A stretch of DNA of 64,000 nucleotides from CAJQGY01 sp905478015 (GCA_943788365.1 CALSPZ010000001.1:496001-560000), one strand, 5' to 3'. Numbered from the stretch's first letter, positions 42,771 through 52,111 are shown. The notes: a model not told the origin generated them from the letters alone. Program-made: numbers and translations.

Positions 42771-44558
42771 TTAGTCCTGTGAGCTAAAGTAATTTAGGAA
42801 AGCGTCCTGTGGTATTGAAACTTTACCAATTTGTTTCATTTTCTTTTTACCTTCTTTTTGTTTTTCAAGAAGTTTCTTTTTCCTAGAGATATCTCCACCA
42901 TAACATTTAGCTGTAACATTCTTTCTAAGAGCTTTTACGGTTTCTCTTGAAATAATCTTTGCGCCTAATGCAACCTGAATAGGTACATCAAACATCTGTC
43001 TAGGTATTAACTTCTGAAGATTTTTTGCAATCTCTCTAGCTTTACCATTTGAAAATGATTTATGAACAATCATAGATAAGGCATCCACCTTTTGATTATT
43101 TATCAATATATCAATTTTTGTTAGATCAGATTTAACAAACCCAATTAATGAATATTCTATTGATGCAAAACCTTTTGTGCATGACTTGATTTGATCAAAA
43201 AAGTCTATTATTACGCTTGATAATGGCATTTCAAATATTATAGATACCTGATTACCAAAGTAAGTCATATTTTTTTGTGCCCCTCTTTTATTAGTGCAAA
43301 GTGTTATGACATTTCCAACATAATCATTAGGGGTAAGGATATTTACATTAACTATTGGCTCTCTTATTTCCTCTATATCATTAGAAGTTGGCAGCTGAGA
43401 GGGGTTATCAAGCTTGAGGACTGTGCCGTCTGTTTTTAATACTTCGTATTCAACAGATGGGGCTGTTGATATTAACTCAAGGTCATATTCACGCTCCAAC
43501 CTTTCTCTAATTACTTCCATATGCAATGTTCCAAGGAACCCACACCTGAAACCAAAACCAAGAGCATCAGAAACCTCAGGCTCATATATAAGTGAAGAAT
43601 CATTTAGTATCAATTTAGATAGTGCGTCTCTGAATTTTTCATAGTCTTCTGAGTTGACTGTAAACATAGAAGCAAATACTTTTGGATTAACTTTCTTAAA
43701 TCCAGGAAGTGCCTCTGTTATTTCATCATTCCATTCAAGAAGTGTATCTCCTACTGGGGCTCCTTTAATATTTTTAATACCCGCTACCAAGTAACCAACT
43801 TCACCAGCAGATAAAGTATTTTTCTTAACTTTCTTTGGTGAAAATGTTCCTATTTCATCCACAGTATGGGTTTGACCTGTTGAATGAATCTTAAATTTCT
43901 GTCCAGTTTTTATTGATCCATCCTTAATTCTTATAAGAGACACAACTCCCAAATAAGAGTCAAACCAAGAGTCAATAATTAAAGCTCTTAATGGTTTATC
44001 AACATCTCCAACTGGGGAAGGAATATCAGAAATTAACATATCTAGCAATGATTCAATTCCAACACCCGTTTTTGCACTTACATGCGGTGCGTTGGTTGCG
44101 TTTATTCCAATCATGTCCTCGATTTCTTTTGCAACCCTATCAGGCTCAGCTTGAGGTAAATCTATCTTGTTTATTACTGGAACAACTTCAAGACCCTGAT
44201 CTACAGCTGTGTAACAATTCGCTAAAGTTTGAGCTTCAACCCCTTGGGAGCCATCAACAACTAGTAGCGCGCCCTCGCATGCAGATAAAGACCTAGAAAC
44301 TTCGTAAGAAAAATCTACATGTCCTGGTGTGTCTATGAAATTCAGTTGATATTTTTCATCGCCCTTTTCATAATCCAAGGTAACTGCTTGGGCTTTAATG
44401 GTAATCCCTCTTTCCCTTTCTATATCCATTGAGTCTAGAATTTGTTCAGACATTTCTCTTGCTGAGAGCCCGCCGCAATACTCTATCAATCTATCAGACA
44501 GAGTCGATTTTCCATGATCAATATGGGCAATTACTGAAAAGTTTCTTATGTTCTTCAT
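42771..44558 (-). CDS. lepA: elongation factor 4 (LepA)
   Basis: Ribosome-dependent GTPase that back-translocates or aids initiation. The ATG at 44558 gives the canonical start MKNIRNFSVIAHIDHGKSTL; a TTG at 44582 is less likely. G domain motifs AHIDHGKS, DTPGHVDF and NKIDLP are intact, and the C-terminal domain with PRQMFDVPIQVALGAKIISR is present. 595 residues. Heads the lepA-lepB-rnc-era-recO-acpS-adk-tsaB-uppP-rsmJ chain. Confidence 0.97.
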   Translation of the reverse strand: MKNIRNFSVIAHIDHGKSTLSDRLIEYCGGLSAREMSEQILDSMDIERERGITIKAQAVTLDYEKGDEKYQLNFIDTPGHVDFSYEVSRSLSACEGALLVVDGSQGVEAQTLANCYTAVDQGLEVVPVINKIDLPQAEPDRVAKEIEDMIGINATNAPHVSAKTGVGIESLLDMLISDIPSPVGDVDKPLRALIIDSWFDSYLGVVSLIRIKDGSIKTGQKFKIHSTGQTHTVDEIGTFSPKKVKKNTLSAGEVGYLVAGIKNIKGAPVGDTLLEWNDEITEALPGFKKVNPKVFASMFTVNSEDYEKFRDALSKLILNDSSLIYEPEVSDALGFGFRCGFLGTLHMEVIRERLEREYDLELISTAPSVEYEVLKTDGTVLKLDNPSQLPTSNDIEEIREPIVNVNILTPNDYVGNVITLCTNKRGAQKNMTYFGNQVSIIFEMPLSSVIIDFFDQIKSCTKGFASIEYSLIGFVKSDLTKIDILINNQKVDALSMIVHKSFSNGKAREIAKNLQKLIPRQMFDVPIQVALGAKIISRETVKALRKNVTAKCYGGDISRKKKLLEKQKEGKKKMKQIGKVSIPQDAFLNYFSSQD

Positions 44559-44616
44559 AGATATAAGATATTTTACAGCCAAACAGGCTTGCGATGGGAG
44601 ATTCTACCTAAGTATG

Positions 44617-46017
44617 TTAGTTTATCTTTACCGATGTAATAAACTTAGAGCCATTTCTGTTTAGATGAACTGCGACCCTTTTACCTGTTTCAAACTCTTT
44701 AATGGCATCGGTAAAATCTTCAACTTCAAAAATCTCATATTTATCGCCTCGATATTGAAGCATTGTAATGACATCACCTCTGTAGATTCTTCCAGATGCA
44801 GGAGAATTAGGGCTAACCCTAGAAACTATAACCCCATCAGGAAGGCTTTCCATTCTTGGGTTTTCTCGGTCAATTTCAGCAACTTTAAGTCCAATTGGAT
44901 CTTTTGATTTATTAGATTTAGCAGGAACAAATGAGTCTTTGTCAGTTGGAAGTTCGCCAAGAGTAAAATCCATTGAAATTTCATTCCCATCTCTAATGAC
45001 TTTTGCTATTGCTTGTGTTTTTGGTCTTAGTTGGCCTACTACATGGGGAAGGTCAGAGCTAAATTTAATTTCCTCATTATTAAATTCTATAATCACATCG
45101 CCAGCCATCAGGCCAGCTAAATCTGCAGATTGACCAGACTCAACATCATTAATAAGAGCTCCATAAGGCTTTTTCATTCCAAGAGCCTCAGCTAGATCAT
45201 TATCAACCTCGCTCATTCTTACTCCTAAATAACCCCTAGATACAAAACCAGTTTCTATAATTTGATCAGCAACATCAACTGCTACATTTATTGGAATAGC
45301 AAAAGCTAAGCCTTGATAGCCTCCACTTCTAGAATAAATCTGAGAATTAATACCAACAACCCTTCCATCAAGATCAAAAAGTGGGCCACCAGAGTTACCT
45401 GGATTTATAGCAACGTCTGTTTGGAGAAAAGGAACATAATTACCTATGTTGTTATTCTGAATGCTTCTTCCCTTTGCGCTAACTATTCCTGCAGTAACAG
45501 AAAAATCAAAACTAAAGGGCGAGCCGATTGCAACAACCCAGTCACCAACTTTTAGGGTGCTGCTATTTCCTACATCAACCCTAGGTAGTTTTTTGCCATC
45601 TACTTTTAATACTGCTAAATCAGAAAGAGGATCTACTCCAATTATTTCAGCAGCAAATTCACGCCTATCTGAAAGGGAAACGATAACTTCTGTAGCGTCC
45701 TCCACAACGTGAAAATTAGTAAGAATATAATTTTCTTTTAAAATAAAGCCTGAGCCGTATGATAATGATTCTCTTTTTTGTTGAGGCATTTCTCCATATT
45801 GACGAGGCATACCAAACCTTTCGAGTATTTCATCTGGAATACCGCCATAACTGCCAGATTGTCTTTGAGTGACCTCTTTTTTTGAAGTTATATTAACAAC
45901 AGCTGGTGCTGATTTTTCGACTAAAGATGAAATATCATCAGGAAGACCAGCAGCAATGAGTCCTGAGGATGTTATAGCAATAATTGTAATGCATGTATTT
46001 TTAAATAATTTAATCAT
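44617..46017 (-). CDS. mucD: Do-type periplasmic serine protease (MucD/DegP)
   Basis: Periplasmic quality-control protease with signal peptide (cleavage near IAAG), catalytic His103 (TNFHVV), Asp133 (DPLSDLAVL) and Ser209 (NPGNSGGPLFD), then two PDZ domains at about 265-350 and 375-460. Q-linker region KRESLSYGSGF is usual. Located third in the rpoE-rseA-protease operon, the position of mucD in Pseudomonas. AAGGAAAA is the Shine-Dalgarno. Probably raised by envelope stress through sigma-E. Could equally be called degP. Confidence 0.94.
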   Translation of the reverse strand: MIKLFKNTCITIIAITSSGLIAAGLPDDISSLVEKSAPAVVNITSKKEVTQRQSGSYGGIPDEILERFGMPRQYGEMPQQKRESLSYGSGFILKENYILTNFHVVEDATEVIVSLSDRREFAAEIIGVDPLSDLAVLKVDGKKLPRVDVGNSSTLKVGDWVVAIGSPFSFDFSVTAGIVSAKGRSIQNNNIGNYVPFLQTDVAINPGNSGGPLFDLDGRVVGINSQIYSRSGGYQGLAFAIPINVAVDVADQIIETGFVSRGYLGVRMSEVDNDLAEALGMKKPYGALINDVESGQSADLAGLMAGDVIIEFNNEEIKFSSDLPHVVGQLRPKTQAIAKVIRDGNEISMDFTLGELPTDKDSFVPAKSNKSKDPIGLKVAEIDRENPRMESLPDGVIVSRVSPNSPASGRIYRGDVITMLQYRGDKYEIFEVEDFTDAIKEFETGKRVAVHLNRNGSKFITSVKIN

Positions 46018-46028
46018 TTTTTTCCTTT

Positions 46029-46703
46029 TTACTTAATATTCTTGACTATTTCTTGAACAGTAGACCGGTCCAAATTCCCATAAAGAGTTAGCGTTCTTCC
46101 ATCTTTGAGAGGAACAAGATATATGTCCTTATTCCCATGTTTCCAATACCTTATCTTTTTAAGGTTAAATTTCTTTTTTTCAACCTGCATAATAAAATTG
46201 TGTTCGCCATTTGAATAAACTCTTCTAGATTTGTCAGTAAGGTTGAAGCCTACATTTCTTAAATCAATAGGCTGCTGATCTATAAGGTTGGAGTCATTAT
46301 TAACCAAATTGAGGACATGGTTAACTAAAGTATCTTCCTTTAAATTTGCAATTTTTTGCGCTTCTGGACTGCTAATAGCAAGATTTATAAGGTCTTGCGA
46401 ATCCCTATCAACACCTAACCTTGAAAAATCAGGTTGATTTATAAAAAATACTGTAAGTAAGACAGATGCAGCTGCAGTGAGGCCATTAGATAACCATAAA
46501 ACTTTGTTTTTATATGACTTTTTGGCGTTAATGTCGACAACATTAGCTTGTTCTAATTTAGCAGCTGCTGAAATAACTCCATACATCGCAACTCTTTTTG
46601 AAAGATCTTTGTGATCCTTTAAAAGCCCCATCGCCTTTTCAGTTTGGTCGTTATCTAACTCACCATCATATAAAGATGAAATAATCTCATCGTATTTATC
46701 CAT
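46029..46703 (-). CDS. rseA: anti-sigma-E factor RseA with an RseB-like periplasmic tail
   Basis: Residues 1-55 (LYDGELDNDQTEKAMGLL and a following helix) match the sigma-E-binding domain of RseA/MucA; one transmembrane helix spans about 68-88. The periplasmic part is unusual: residues 145-224 (PIDLRNVGFNLTDKSRRVYS, then GEHNFIMQVE, and TLTLYGNLDRSTVQEIVKNI at the end) resemble the C-terminal domain of RseB/MucB, whose motif is a YSDGL...SFSVFV strand pair and an ending like TIVGELPPQTAKRIAENI. No rseB or rseC gene follows; the protease gene comes 11 bases later. The gene overlaps rpoE by 8 bases. The composite reading is inference. Confidence 0.87.
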   Translation of the reverse strand: MDKYDEIISSLYDGELDNDQTEKAMGLLKDHKDLSKRVAMYGVISAAAKLEQANVVDINAKKSYKNKVLWLSNGLTAAASVLLTVFFINQPDFSRLGVDRDSQDLINLAISSPEAQKIANLKEDTLVNHVLNLVNNDSNLIDQQPIDLRNVGFNLTDKSRRVYSNGEHNFIMQVEKKKFNLKKIRYWKHGNKDIYLVPLKDGRTLTLYGNLDRSTVQEIVKNIK

Positions 46704-47265
46704 TTAACATTCCCTCATTAATAAATTTTAAAATTGTTTCTCTGGCTCTAAATATTCTTGATCTAACAGTTCCAATAGGAGTTCCGGTAATTAATGCTAT
46801 ATCTTCATAACTTTTTCCCTCAACCTCTCTAAGGACAAATGATGTTCTTAAGTTCTCCGGAAGAGTTTTGATAAATTTATTAATCGATCTAAGCGCATCT
46901 TCATGAAGTAACTCGGTCTCTATATTTTGCGGATCTTCTGATTCATATAAACGCTCATCCTCGGAAATATTAAGTTTTTGTTTTTTATAGGAGGAGCTTT
47001 GAAAATGATTCTTTGCTAAATTTATCGCTATTCTATAAAGCCAGGTAAAGAAAGCGGAGTCACCTCTAAAAGAATCAAGTGCTTTCCAAGCTTTAATAAA
47101 AGTAGTTTGTGCTAAATCTTCTGAATCTTCTTTAGATTTAGTATATGAGTATAGTGAGGAATAAACTCTAGGATAGTATTTGGTCATTAAAAAATTAAGC
47201 GCCTCCATATTTCCAGCTTTTGCTTTTTCTATTAGTTGAGAATCTTCAGTATTATTATTTTTCAC
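46696..47265 (-). CDS. rpoE: extracytoplasmic stress sigma factor RpoE (AlgU)
   Basis: ECF sigma factor of 189 residues. Region 2 contains YSYTKSKEDSEDLAQTTFIKAWKALDSFRGDSAFFTWLYRIAINLAKN; region 4 contains LPENLRTSFVLREVEGKSYEDIALITGTPIGTVRSRIFRAR. Both are close to RpoE/AlgU. The start is GTG at 47265 with AAGGAA nine bases upstream. Release from RseA would switch on the operon through its own promoter. Confidence 0.96.
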   Translation of the reverse strand: MKNNNTEDSQLIEKAKAGNMEALNFLMTKYYPRVYSSLYSYTKSKEDSEDLAQTTFIKAWKALDSFRGDSAFFTWLYRIAINLAKNHFQSSSYKKQKLNISEDERLYESEDPQNIETELLHEDALRSINKFIKTLPENLRTSFVLREVEGKSYEDIALITGTPIGTVRSRIFRARETILKFINEGMLNG

Positions 47266-47286
47266 TTGTATTGATTCCTTTGCATA

Positions 47287-47315
47287 TATGACAGGCTTTT
47301 AAATCAAAAGTTTCC
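47287..47315 (-). promoter_or_regulatory. candidate sigma-E autoregulatory promoter
   Basis: The minus-strand -35 GGAAACTT (47308-47315), of which AACTT is the consensus core, is 16 bases from TCATA (47287-47291), close to the sigma-E -10 consensus. It overlaps the end of sdhE and lies about 20-50 bases before the rpoE GTG. Confidence 0.4.
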
Positions 47316-47561
47316 TAGAACAGTAAAGTTTTTTAAATTCTTGTCTATAAAGCCCTCATGTAATGAATTGCCAAGACTAACACCCTTAAAAACAAAATCG
47401 AAAAGGGTTTGATCGTCATAGTCTAGAATCTCATCCAGAACTAAAATCTCATTTGAGCTTAAATCATTCAAATTCTTTGATGAGAATTCTCTTAAAAGAA
47501 GGTCTAATTCCCTCATCCCCCTTCTGCATTTCCACTTGATTCTGTTTATTTCTCTGTTCAT
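47304..47561 (-). CDS. sdhE: FAD assembly factor SdhE
   Basis: An 85-residue helical protein that helps attach FAD to succinate dehydrogenase. It carries the defining RGxxE motif in KCRRGMRELDLLLREF and the LDYDDQTLFDFVF segment. It is divergent from ygfZ across 35 bases, the usual sdhE-ygfZ neighbourhood of Gammaproteobacteria. Confidence 0.94.
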   Translation of the reverse strand: MNREINRIKWKCRRGMRELDLLLREFSSKNLNDLSSNEILVLDEILDYDDQTLFDFVFKGVSLGNSLHEGFIDKNLKNFTVLGNF

Positions 47562-47596
47562 TGGTTAAGATATGTTTTTTATAATTTATATTTTAC

Positions 47597-48385
47597 TTGA
47601 AAACATCAGAAGTACAGAATTTAAAAATTAAAGGATGTATAAGCCTTGATAATTTATGTGTCATGGATATTAAGGGGGAAGACGCAAAGGTTAAGGAATT
47701 TCTTCAAGGGCAAATAACATCTGATATTCAAAAAGTAGGTCTAAATACTTTGCATCTCTCGAGCATCTGCAATCAAAAAGGTCAAATAGTAGCTGATTTT
47801 ATGATTTTAAGACTAGTAGATGGTTTTAAAGTGGTAATTGATAAAGAGAAATCTAAATCATTTGAGAGTGAATTGGCTCCATATGCAAAATTTTTTAAAG
47901 TACTCTTTAAGATTTCAAAACAAAATGTAATTGGTTTTGTGAATACATCATCGAATGCATCTATGTGTTTCTTAAAAAACCAAGGTTTATCATTATCTAT
48001 TAGTATTAGTGAGGACTTGGTACAAAATACTTTAGACCATGATCATTGGGAGGCTGCTAATCTTATTTTAAAAAACCTACTATTAAAGCAAAATGAGTTA
48101 GGGGCTTTTAGGCCATCAGATATTAACTATGATCATTTAAGAACCTCATTTAATAAAGGCTGCTTTAGAGGTCAAGAGATAATCGCAAGAATGAAATATC
48201 TTGGAAAAGAAAAATCAACTTTTAAAGTATTTGTTACTAAAAAGAGAGTGGATTCTTTATTTGATGCAAAGATGGTGAATGTTTTAAGAGAAATTTATGT
48301 TGATAATATCTTTGTATATGCATGTATTATAAAAAGAGATATTTTTGATATTATTAAAAATAATAAGGATGTATATTTTAAGTAG
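47597..48385 (+). CDS. ygfZ: folate-binding Fe-S protein YgfZ
   Basis: Folate-dependent factor for repair or assembly of Fe-S clusters. It carries the invariant KGCFRGQE (KGCYxGQE) motif, plus LQGQITSDIQKV and HLSSICNQKGQIVADF in the N-terminal half, with VNYDH-like INYDHLRTSF before the motif. The product has 262 residues, somewhat short in the last domain relative to E. coli (326). A TTG start is assumed; no clear Shine-Dalgarno is seen, so the start is uncertain. Overlaps ung by 8 bases at the 3' ends. Confidence 0.88.
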   Translation: MKTSEVQNLKIKGCISLDNLCVMDIKGEDAKVKEFLQGQITSDIQKVGLNTLHLSSICNQKGQIVADFMILRLVDGFKVVIDKEKSKSFESELAPYAKFFKVLFKISKQNVIGFVNTSSNASMCFLKNQGLSLSISISEDLVQNTLDHDHWEAANLILKNLLLKQNELGAFRPSDINYDHLRTSFNKGCFRGQEIIARMKYLGKEKSTFKVFVTKKRVDSLFDAKMVNVLREIYVDNIFVYACIIKRDIFDIIKNNKDVYFK

Positions 48386-49058
48386 CCCAGTCTATTTCAA
48401 TTAGGTTATTCTCGTTAAGATAATTATTTGTTTTTGAAAAGTGCTTGCATCCAATAAAGCCCCTATAAGAAGATAAGGGTGAGGGGTGAGACGTGCAAAG
48501 CGCAAGATTTTGATTTGTATTGATTTTCGACAACAATTTCTGGGAGTTATTTCCCCATAACAAATACACAATATTTTTCTTTTCGCTAGCAAGTAGCTCC
48601 AAGGTTCCATTAATTAATTCTGACCAGCCTATTCCTGAATGAGATAGAGGAATACCCTCTTCAACACTTAGATAGGTATTAAGAAGTAAAACACCTTGTT
48701 CTGCCCAAAGTGTAAGATCTGGATTGTTGTTATGTATAGAAATATCTGAAGATATTTCTTTAAAAATATTTCTCAAAGATTTAGGTATTTTATGCCCTGC
48801 ATTTGATGAAAAAGACAGGCCATTGGCTTGGCCTTTTGTTGGATATGGATCTTGTCCAAAAATTACAACTTTAACCTTGTCTAACGGACATTTATTGTAA
48901 GAATTAAAAAGGAGGTTATTTGGTGGATATATATTTTTTCCGCTCTGTCTTTCTAATTCAATTCTATCAACTATGTTAAAAATGTTTTCAATATCAAGAT
49001 ATTTTGAAAGTGAATTAAGCCAATTATTGTCTATTATTAATTTGTCTAAATCAGTCAT
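48378..49058 (-). CDS. ung: uracil-DNA glycosylase
   Basis: Family 1 UDG that removes uracil from DNA. The water-activating motif GQDPYPTKGQANGLSFS (Asp present; Pro for the usual His after Tyr), the middle LLLNTYLSVEEG..H..IGW segment and the leucine loop HPSPLSSYRGFIGCKHFSKTN are present. 226 residues. A perfect inverted pair of DnaA boxes lies 16-38 bases before its ATG. Confidence 0.96.
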   Translation of the reverse strand: MTDLDKLIIDNNWLNSLSKYLDIENIFNIVDRIELERQSGKNIYPPNNLLFNSYNKCPLDKVKVVIFGQDPYPTKGQANGLSFSSNAGHKIPKSLRNIFKEISSDISIHNNNPDLTLWAEQGVLLLNTYLSVEEGIPLSHSGIGWSELINGTLELLASEKKNIVYLLWGNNSQKLLSKINTNQNLALCTSHPSPLSSYRGFIGCKHFSKTNNYLNENNLIEIDWAT

Positions 49059-49370
49059 ATTTTATTAAAAATCTTATCCACAGAATCTGTGGATAAAGTT
49101 ATGGATAACTTTATTTATAACACATGAAACCCTTATTTATAAGGCTTTAAGTAAAGTTGATCAAATTTTGTACAATTTTATAATAAATTACCGCATATCA
49201 ATTATTTATGTATATTATCGTAATTACACTAACAAATTAAATACTTATATACTTATAATCTATTATCACTAAAAACTTCTGTTGACAAGTATTTATTTTT
49301 TGTAAATTATATACATCAAGCATAGATGCTATAAAGCGGCACTTTGTGGAGGGGTTGGAGAATATTTATA
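49059..49370. other. 312-base gap between ung and serA; AT-rich, no gene seen
   Basis: The left 50 bases hold the DnaA-box palindrome; about 49170-49320 is very AT-rich with no frame of note. On the plus strand TTGACA near 49283 could be a -35 box, but no RNA gene or ORF with a start follows before serA's 3' end. I looked for a 6S RNA, often near serA in Gammaproteobacteria, and did not see its fold. Confidence 0.4.
49074..49109. promoter_or_regulatory. cluster of three DnaA boxes, two as a perfect palindrome
   Basis: TTATCCACA (49074-49082) and its exact inverse TGTGGATAA (49088-49096) are part of an 11-base perfect inverted repeat with a one-base centre. A third, one-mismatch box TTATCCATA lies inverted at 49100-49108 inside GTTATGGATAAC. 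The cluster sits just upstream of ung. Confidence 0.7.
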
Positions 49371-50549
49371 CTAACTATTTATGCAAAGCCTAACACTTAA
49401 GACATGCTCAATAGATTCTATATCTTTTACAATTTCCTCTGATGGGTTTTGATCCAAATCAATAAGATTGATTGCAATATCATCCCTACTCTTATTTGTC
49501 ATATCAGTAATATTAAGATGAGATGAGGCGATCTTATCAGCTATTTTTCCTATCATTCCAGGTTCATTTTTATTAATTATAACCATCCTAAAATTATCGG
49601 TTCTTCCAAGCTTAATTGGAGGAAAATTTACTGAATTTATAATTGTGCCATTTGCTAAAAAATTCGATACTTGCTCAGCAGCCATTGTTGCACAGTTCAC
49701 CTCTGCTTCTTTTGTGCTTGCTCCCAAATGAGGTAATAAAATTACATCACCATTTTCTGAAGCTCTATCTATTAATTCAGGTGTGGGAAAGTCTGTTACA
49801 TACCTTGATATCTGCTTTGATTTCAGAGCACCTATAACGTCATTATTATTAACAATGCCTCCTCTTGATAAATTTATTATCTTGGCACCCTTTTTTATAA
49901 TATTTAATGTTTTTGAAGAAATGAGGTCTTTTGTAGACTCAAGCAAAGGAACATGAAGGGAAATATAGTCAGAATTTGAAAGAAGTGCCTCCAAGGTATC
50001 GGCTTTTTCAACTTCTTTTGGCAATCTCCACGCTGCATCAACGGATATGTATGGGTCGTAGCCTATAATCTTCATACCCATTATGTTGGCAGTTTGTGCC
50101 AATAATGATCCAATAGCTCCAAGCCCAACTATTCCAAGCGTTTTTCCTTTTAACTCAGAGCCCTTAAAGTTCTTTTTTTCAGACTCCATTGACGCATTCA
50201 AGTTTGCACCATCAAGGCCCTTTAGAGTCATTGCAAAAGAGCTGCCTTGAAGTATGCCCCTCGAAGAAAGAAGCATGCCACAAACCACAAGTTCCTTAAC
50301 CGCATTAGCATTTGCTCCTGGTGTATTGAAAACAACAACACCCTTATTTGTGGCTTCGGCAATCGGAATATTATTGGTGCCAGCTCCAGCCCTTCCAACA
50401 CATTTAAGACTACTATTAAAGTCACTCTCCTGCAAAACTTGGCTTCTTAGCAATAAAGTATCTGGATTAACCTGATCTTCTTGCATATTTTGATTAAGAA
50501 TATCTAAACCCTCTTTTGCAATATTGTTGTAGATTTTGTATTTGTACAT
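49371..50549 (-). CDS. serA: D-3-phosphoglycerate dehydrogenase
   Basis: First enzyme of serine synthesis. 392 residues: an N-terminal lid, the NAD site GIVGLGAIGSLLAQ, INLSRGGIVNN with the catalytic Arg, and His in LLPHLGASTKEAE, then a C-terminal ACT domain (about 318-392, NEPGMIGKIADKIASSHLNI). The form is the short (no intervening domain) SerA with ACT, so serine feedback is probable. A Ser/Lys-rich stretch before the Rossmann fold (about 112-127) is slightly longer than usual. Confidence 0.93.
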   Translation of the reverse strand: MYKYKIYNNIAKEGLDILNQNMQEDQVNPDTLLLRSQVLQESDFNSSLKCVGRAGAGTNNIPIAEATNKGVVVFNTPGANANAVKELVVCGMLLSSRGILQGSSFAMTLKGLDGANLNASMESEKKNFKGSELKGKTLGIVGLGAIGSLLAQTANIMGMKIIGYDPYISVDAAWRLPKEVEKADTLEALLSNSDYISLHVPLLESTKDLISSKTLNIIKKGAKIINLSRGGIVNNNDVIGALKSKQISRYVTDFPTPELIDRASENGDVILLPHLGASTKEAEVNCATMAAEQVSNFLANGTIINSVNFPPIKLGRTDNFRMVIINKNEPGMIGKIADKIASSHLNITDMTNKSRDDIAINLIDLDQNPSEEIVKDIESIEHVLSVRLCINS

Positions 50550-50629
50550 GTTTTATTTAATTTGTTGTTAGCAAACTGATTATATACAAAAGATTTTTTA
50601 AAGTTAGCTAAACATTAATTTGTAAAGAG

Positions 50630-52081
50630 TTATTTTAAAGATTTATTGATGTAATCTTTCCACAAAAGATATCCGTCATTTAAAAAGGCTGTATGTTCCT
50701 TATCTTCATTAAAAGATTTTTCGATGCTTGCACTATTAAATTCCCTCTCATCTCCAGAGCCTATCATTGCAACAATGCATGCTCCGAGGGCAGTTGATTC
50801 TATATTTTTAGGAGATTGAATTTTTCTGTTAATAGTATTTGCTAGAAGCTGACAAAAGGTATTATTTGCAATCATTCCCCCATCAACTTTTAGTTCGTTA
50901 GATGATATTCCATAGCTTTCTAGGATAGCTATTATATCTTTAACCTGAAAACATATTGACTGAAATGCAGCAGTTACCATGTCTTCTTTTGATGTATCCT
51001 GAGTAATGCCATAATACCCACCTCTTACGTTTGAGTCCCAGTAAGGTGCACCCAGACCATTAAATCCAGGAAGGAAAAAAGTTGTGCTTAATTCTTTCTT
51101 TAATTTAATCATTTCTTCGCTTTCTGATACTTCATCAAAAAACTGCATTTTATCTCGCAACCACTTAACAATATTTCCACAGGAATAAATACTTCCCTCT
51201 ATAGCGTAAGAGGTCTCTCCTCTCAATTTATAACCAACTGTTGAAAGCAACCCCTCTTTTACATAGAGAATATTATCCTTTGTATTTACCATCAAAAAAC
51301 AGCCTGTTCCGAAAGTTGACTTCATCTGCCCTGAGCTAAAGCATCTTTGCCCAACCAAAGCGCTTTGTTGATCGCCTATGACCCCTGTAATTTTTACCTC
51401 TTGAGATCCCACAGATATCGTTCCAAAATCAGCATCACAATCACACACTCTAGGAAGCATCTGAATAGGTATGTCAAACAATTTTAACAACTCTCCATCC
51501 CACTCTTCTTTTTCAATATTAAAAAGTGAAGTTCTAGATGCATTTGTTATATCTGTTAAATGATTTTTTTCTTTTGTAAGGTTATATATGAGGTATGAAT
51601 CAACTGTGCCAAACATTATCTCACCATTGGCTGCCCTTTCTCTCGACCCAGGGACATTATCTAAAATCCATTTTATTTTTGTAGCTGAAAAATAAGGATC
51701 TAACATTAGGCCTGTTTTTTTTCTAATTGTTGGTTCATGTCCTAATTCTTTTAAATCCATGCAGAAATCGATAGTTCTTCTATCCTGCCAAACTATCCCA
51801 GGGTATATGGGTGAACCAGATTCCTTTTCCCATAGTATTGTTGTTTCGCGCTGATTAGTAATTCCACAGCTTTCAATTGTTAAATTTTCATTAATATTTA
51901 GATTATCTATGGATCTCATGACTGTATCTAAAATATTTTTTGGATCCACTTCAACCCAACCATTTTTAGGATAAGTTAAGTCATACTCTTCTTGTGAGCT
52001 TGAAACGCTCTCTAAGTTGTTATTAAAAACTACAGCTCTTGAGCTTGTTGTTCCCTGATCTATCGATAAAAAATGCTTCAT
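50630..52081 (-). CDS. glpK: glycerol kinase
   Basis: Phosphorylates glycerol to glycerol-3-phosphate. From ATG 52081 (GGGGATC upstream) the protein starts MKHFLSIDQGTTSSRAVVF; GVIGDQQSALVGQ, STFGTGCFLMVNT and LPGFNGLGAPYWD follow, with the ADP segment LKVDGGMIANN. 483 residues. No glpF or glpD adjoins. The 5' flank is shared with nrdA and holds DnaA and NrdR sites. Confidence 0.96.
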   Translation of the reverse strand: MKHFLSIDQGTTSSRAVVFNNNLESVSSSQEEYDLTYPKNGWVEVDPKNILDTVMRSIDNLNINENLTIESCGITNQRETTILWEKESGSPIYPGIVWQDRRTIDFCMDLKELGHEPTIRKKTGLMLDPYFSATKIKWILDNVPGSRERAANGEIMFGTVDSYLIYNLTKEKNHLTDITNASRTSLFNIEKEEWDGELLKLFDIPIQMLPRVCDCDADFGTISVGSQEVKITGVIGDQQSALVGQRCFSSGQMKSTFGTGCFLMVNTKDNILYVKEGLLSTVGYKLRGETSYAIEGSIYSCGNIVKWLRDKMQFFDEVSESEEMIKLKKELSTTFFLPGFNGLGAPYWDSNVRGGYYGITQDTSKEDMVTAAFQSICFQVKDIIAILESYGISSNELKVDGGMIANNTFCQLLANTINRKIQSPKNIESTALGACIVAMIGSGDEREFNSASIEKSFNEDKEHTAFLNDGYLLWKDYINKSLK

Positions 52082-52102
52082 TTTGATCCCCAAATTTAAT
52101 AA

Positions 52103-52111
52103 TTATCCACA
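52103..52111 (+). promoter_or_regulatory. DnaA box
   Basis: Perfect TTATCCACA between glpK and nrdA. E. coli nrdAB is likewise controlled through DnaA boxes in its promoter region. Confidence 0.55.

Noticed and set aside
48770..48900. Ung motif GQDPYP instead of GQDPYH as a sign of an inactive enzyme
   Set aside because: The catalytic Asp and all other motifs are intact and Pro at this position is, to my knowledge, seen in other family 1 enzymes.
49270..49370. Plus-strand TTGACA and downstream short frame or 6S RNA beside serA
   Set aside because: No start codon or plausible RNA fold could be supported, and the frame runs into serA's 3' end.
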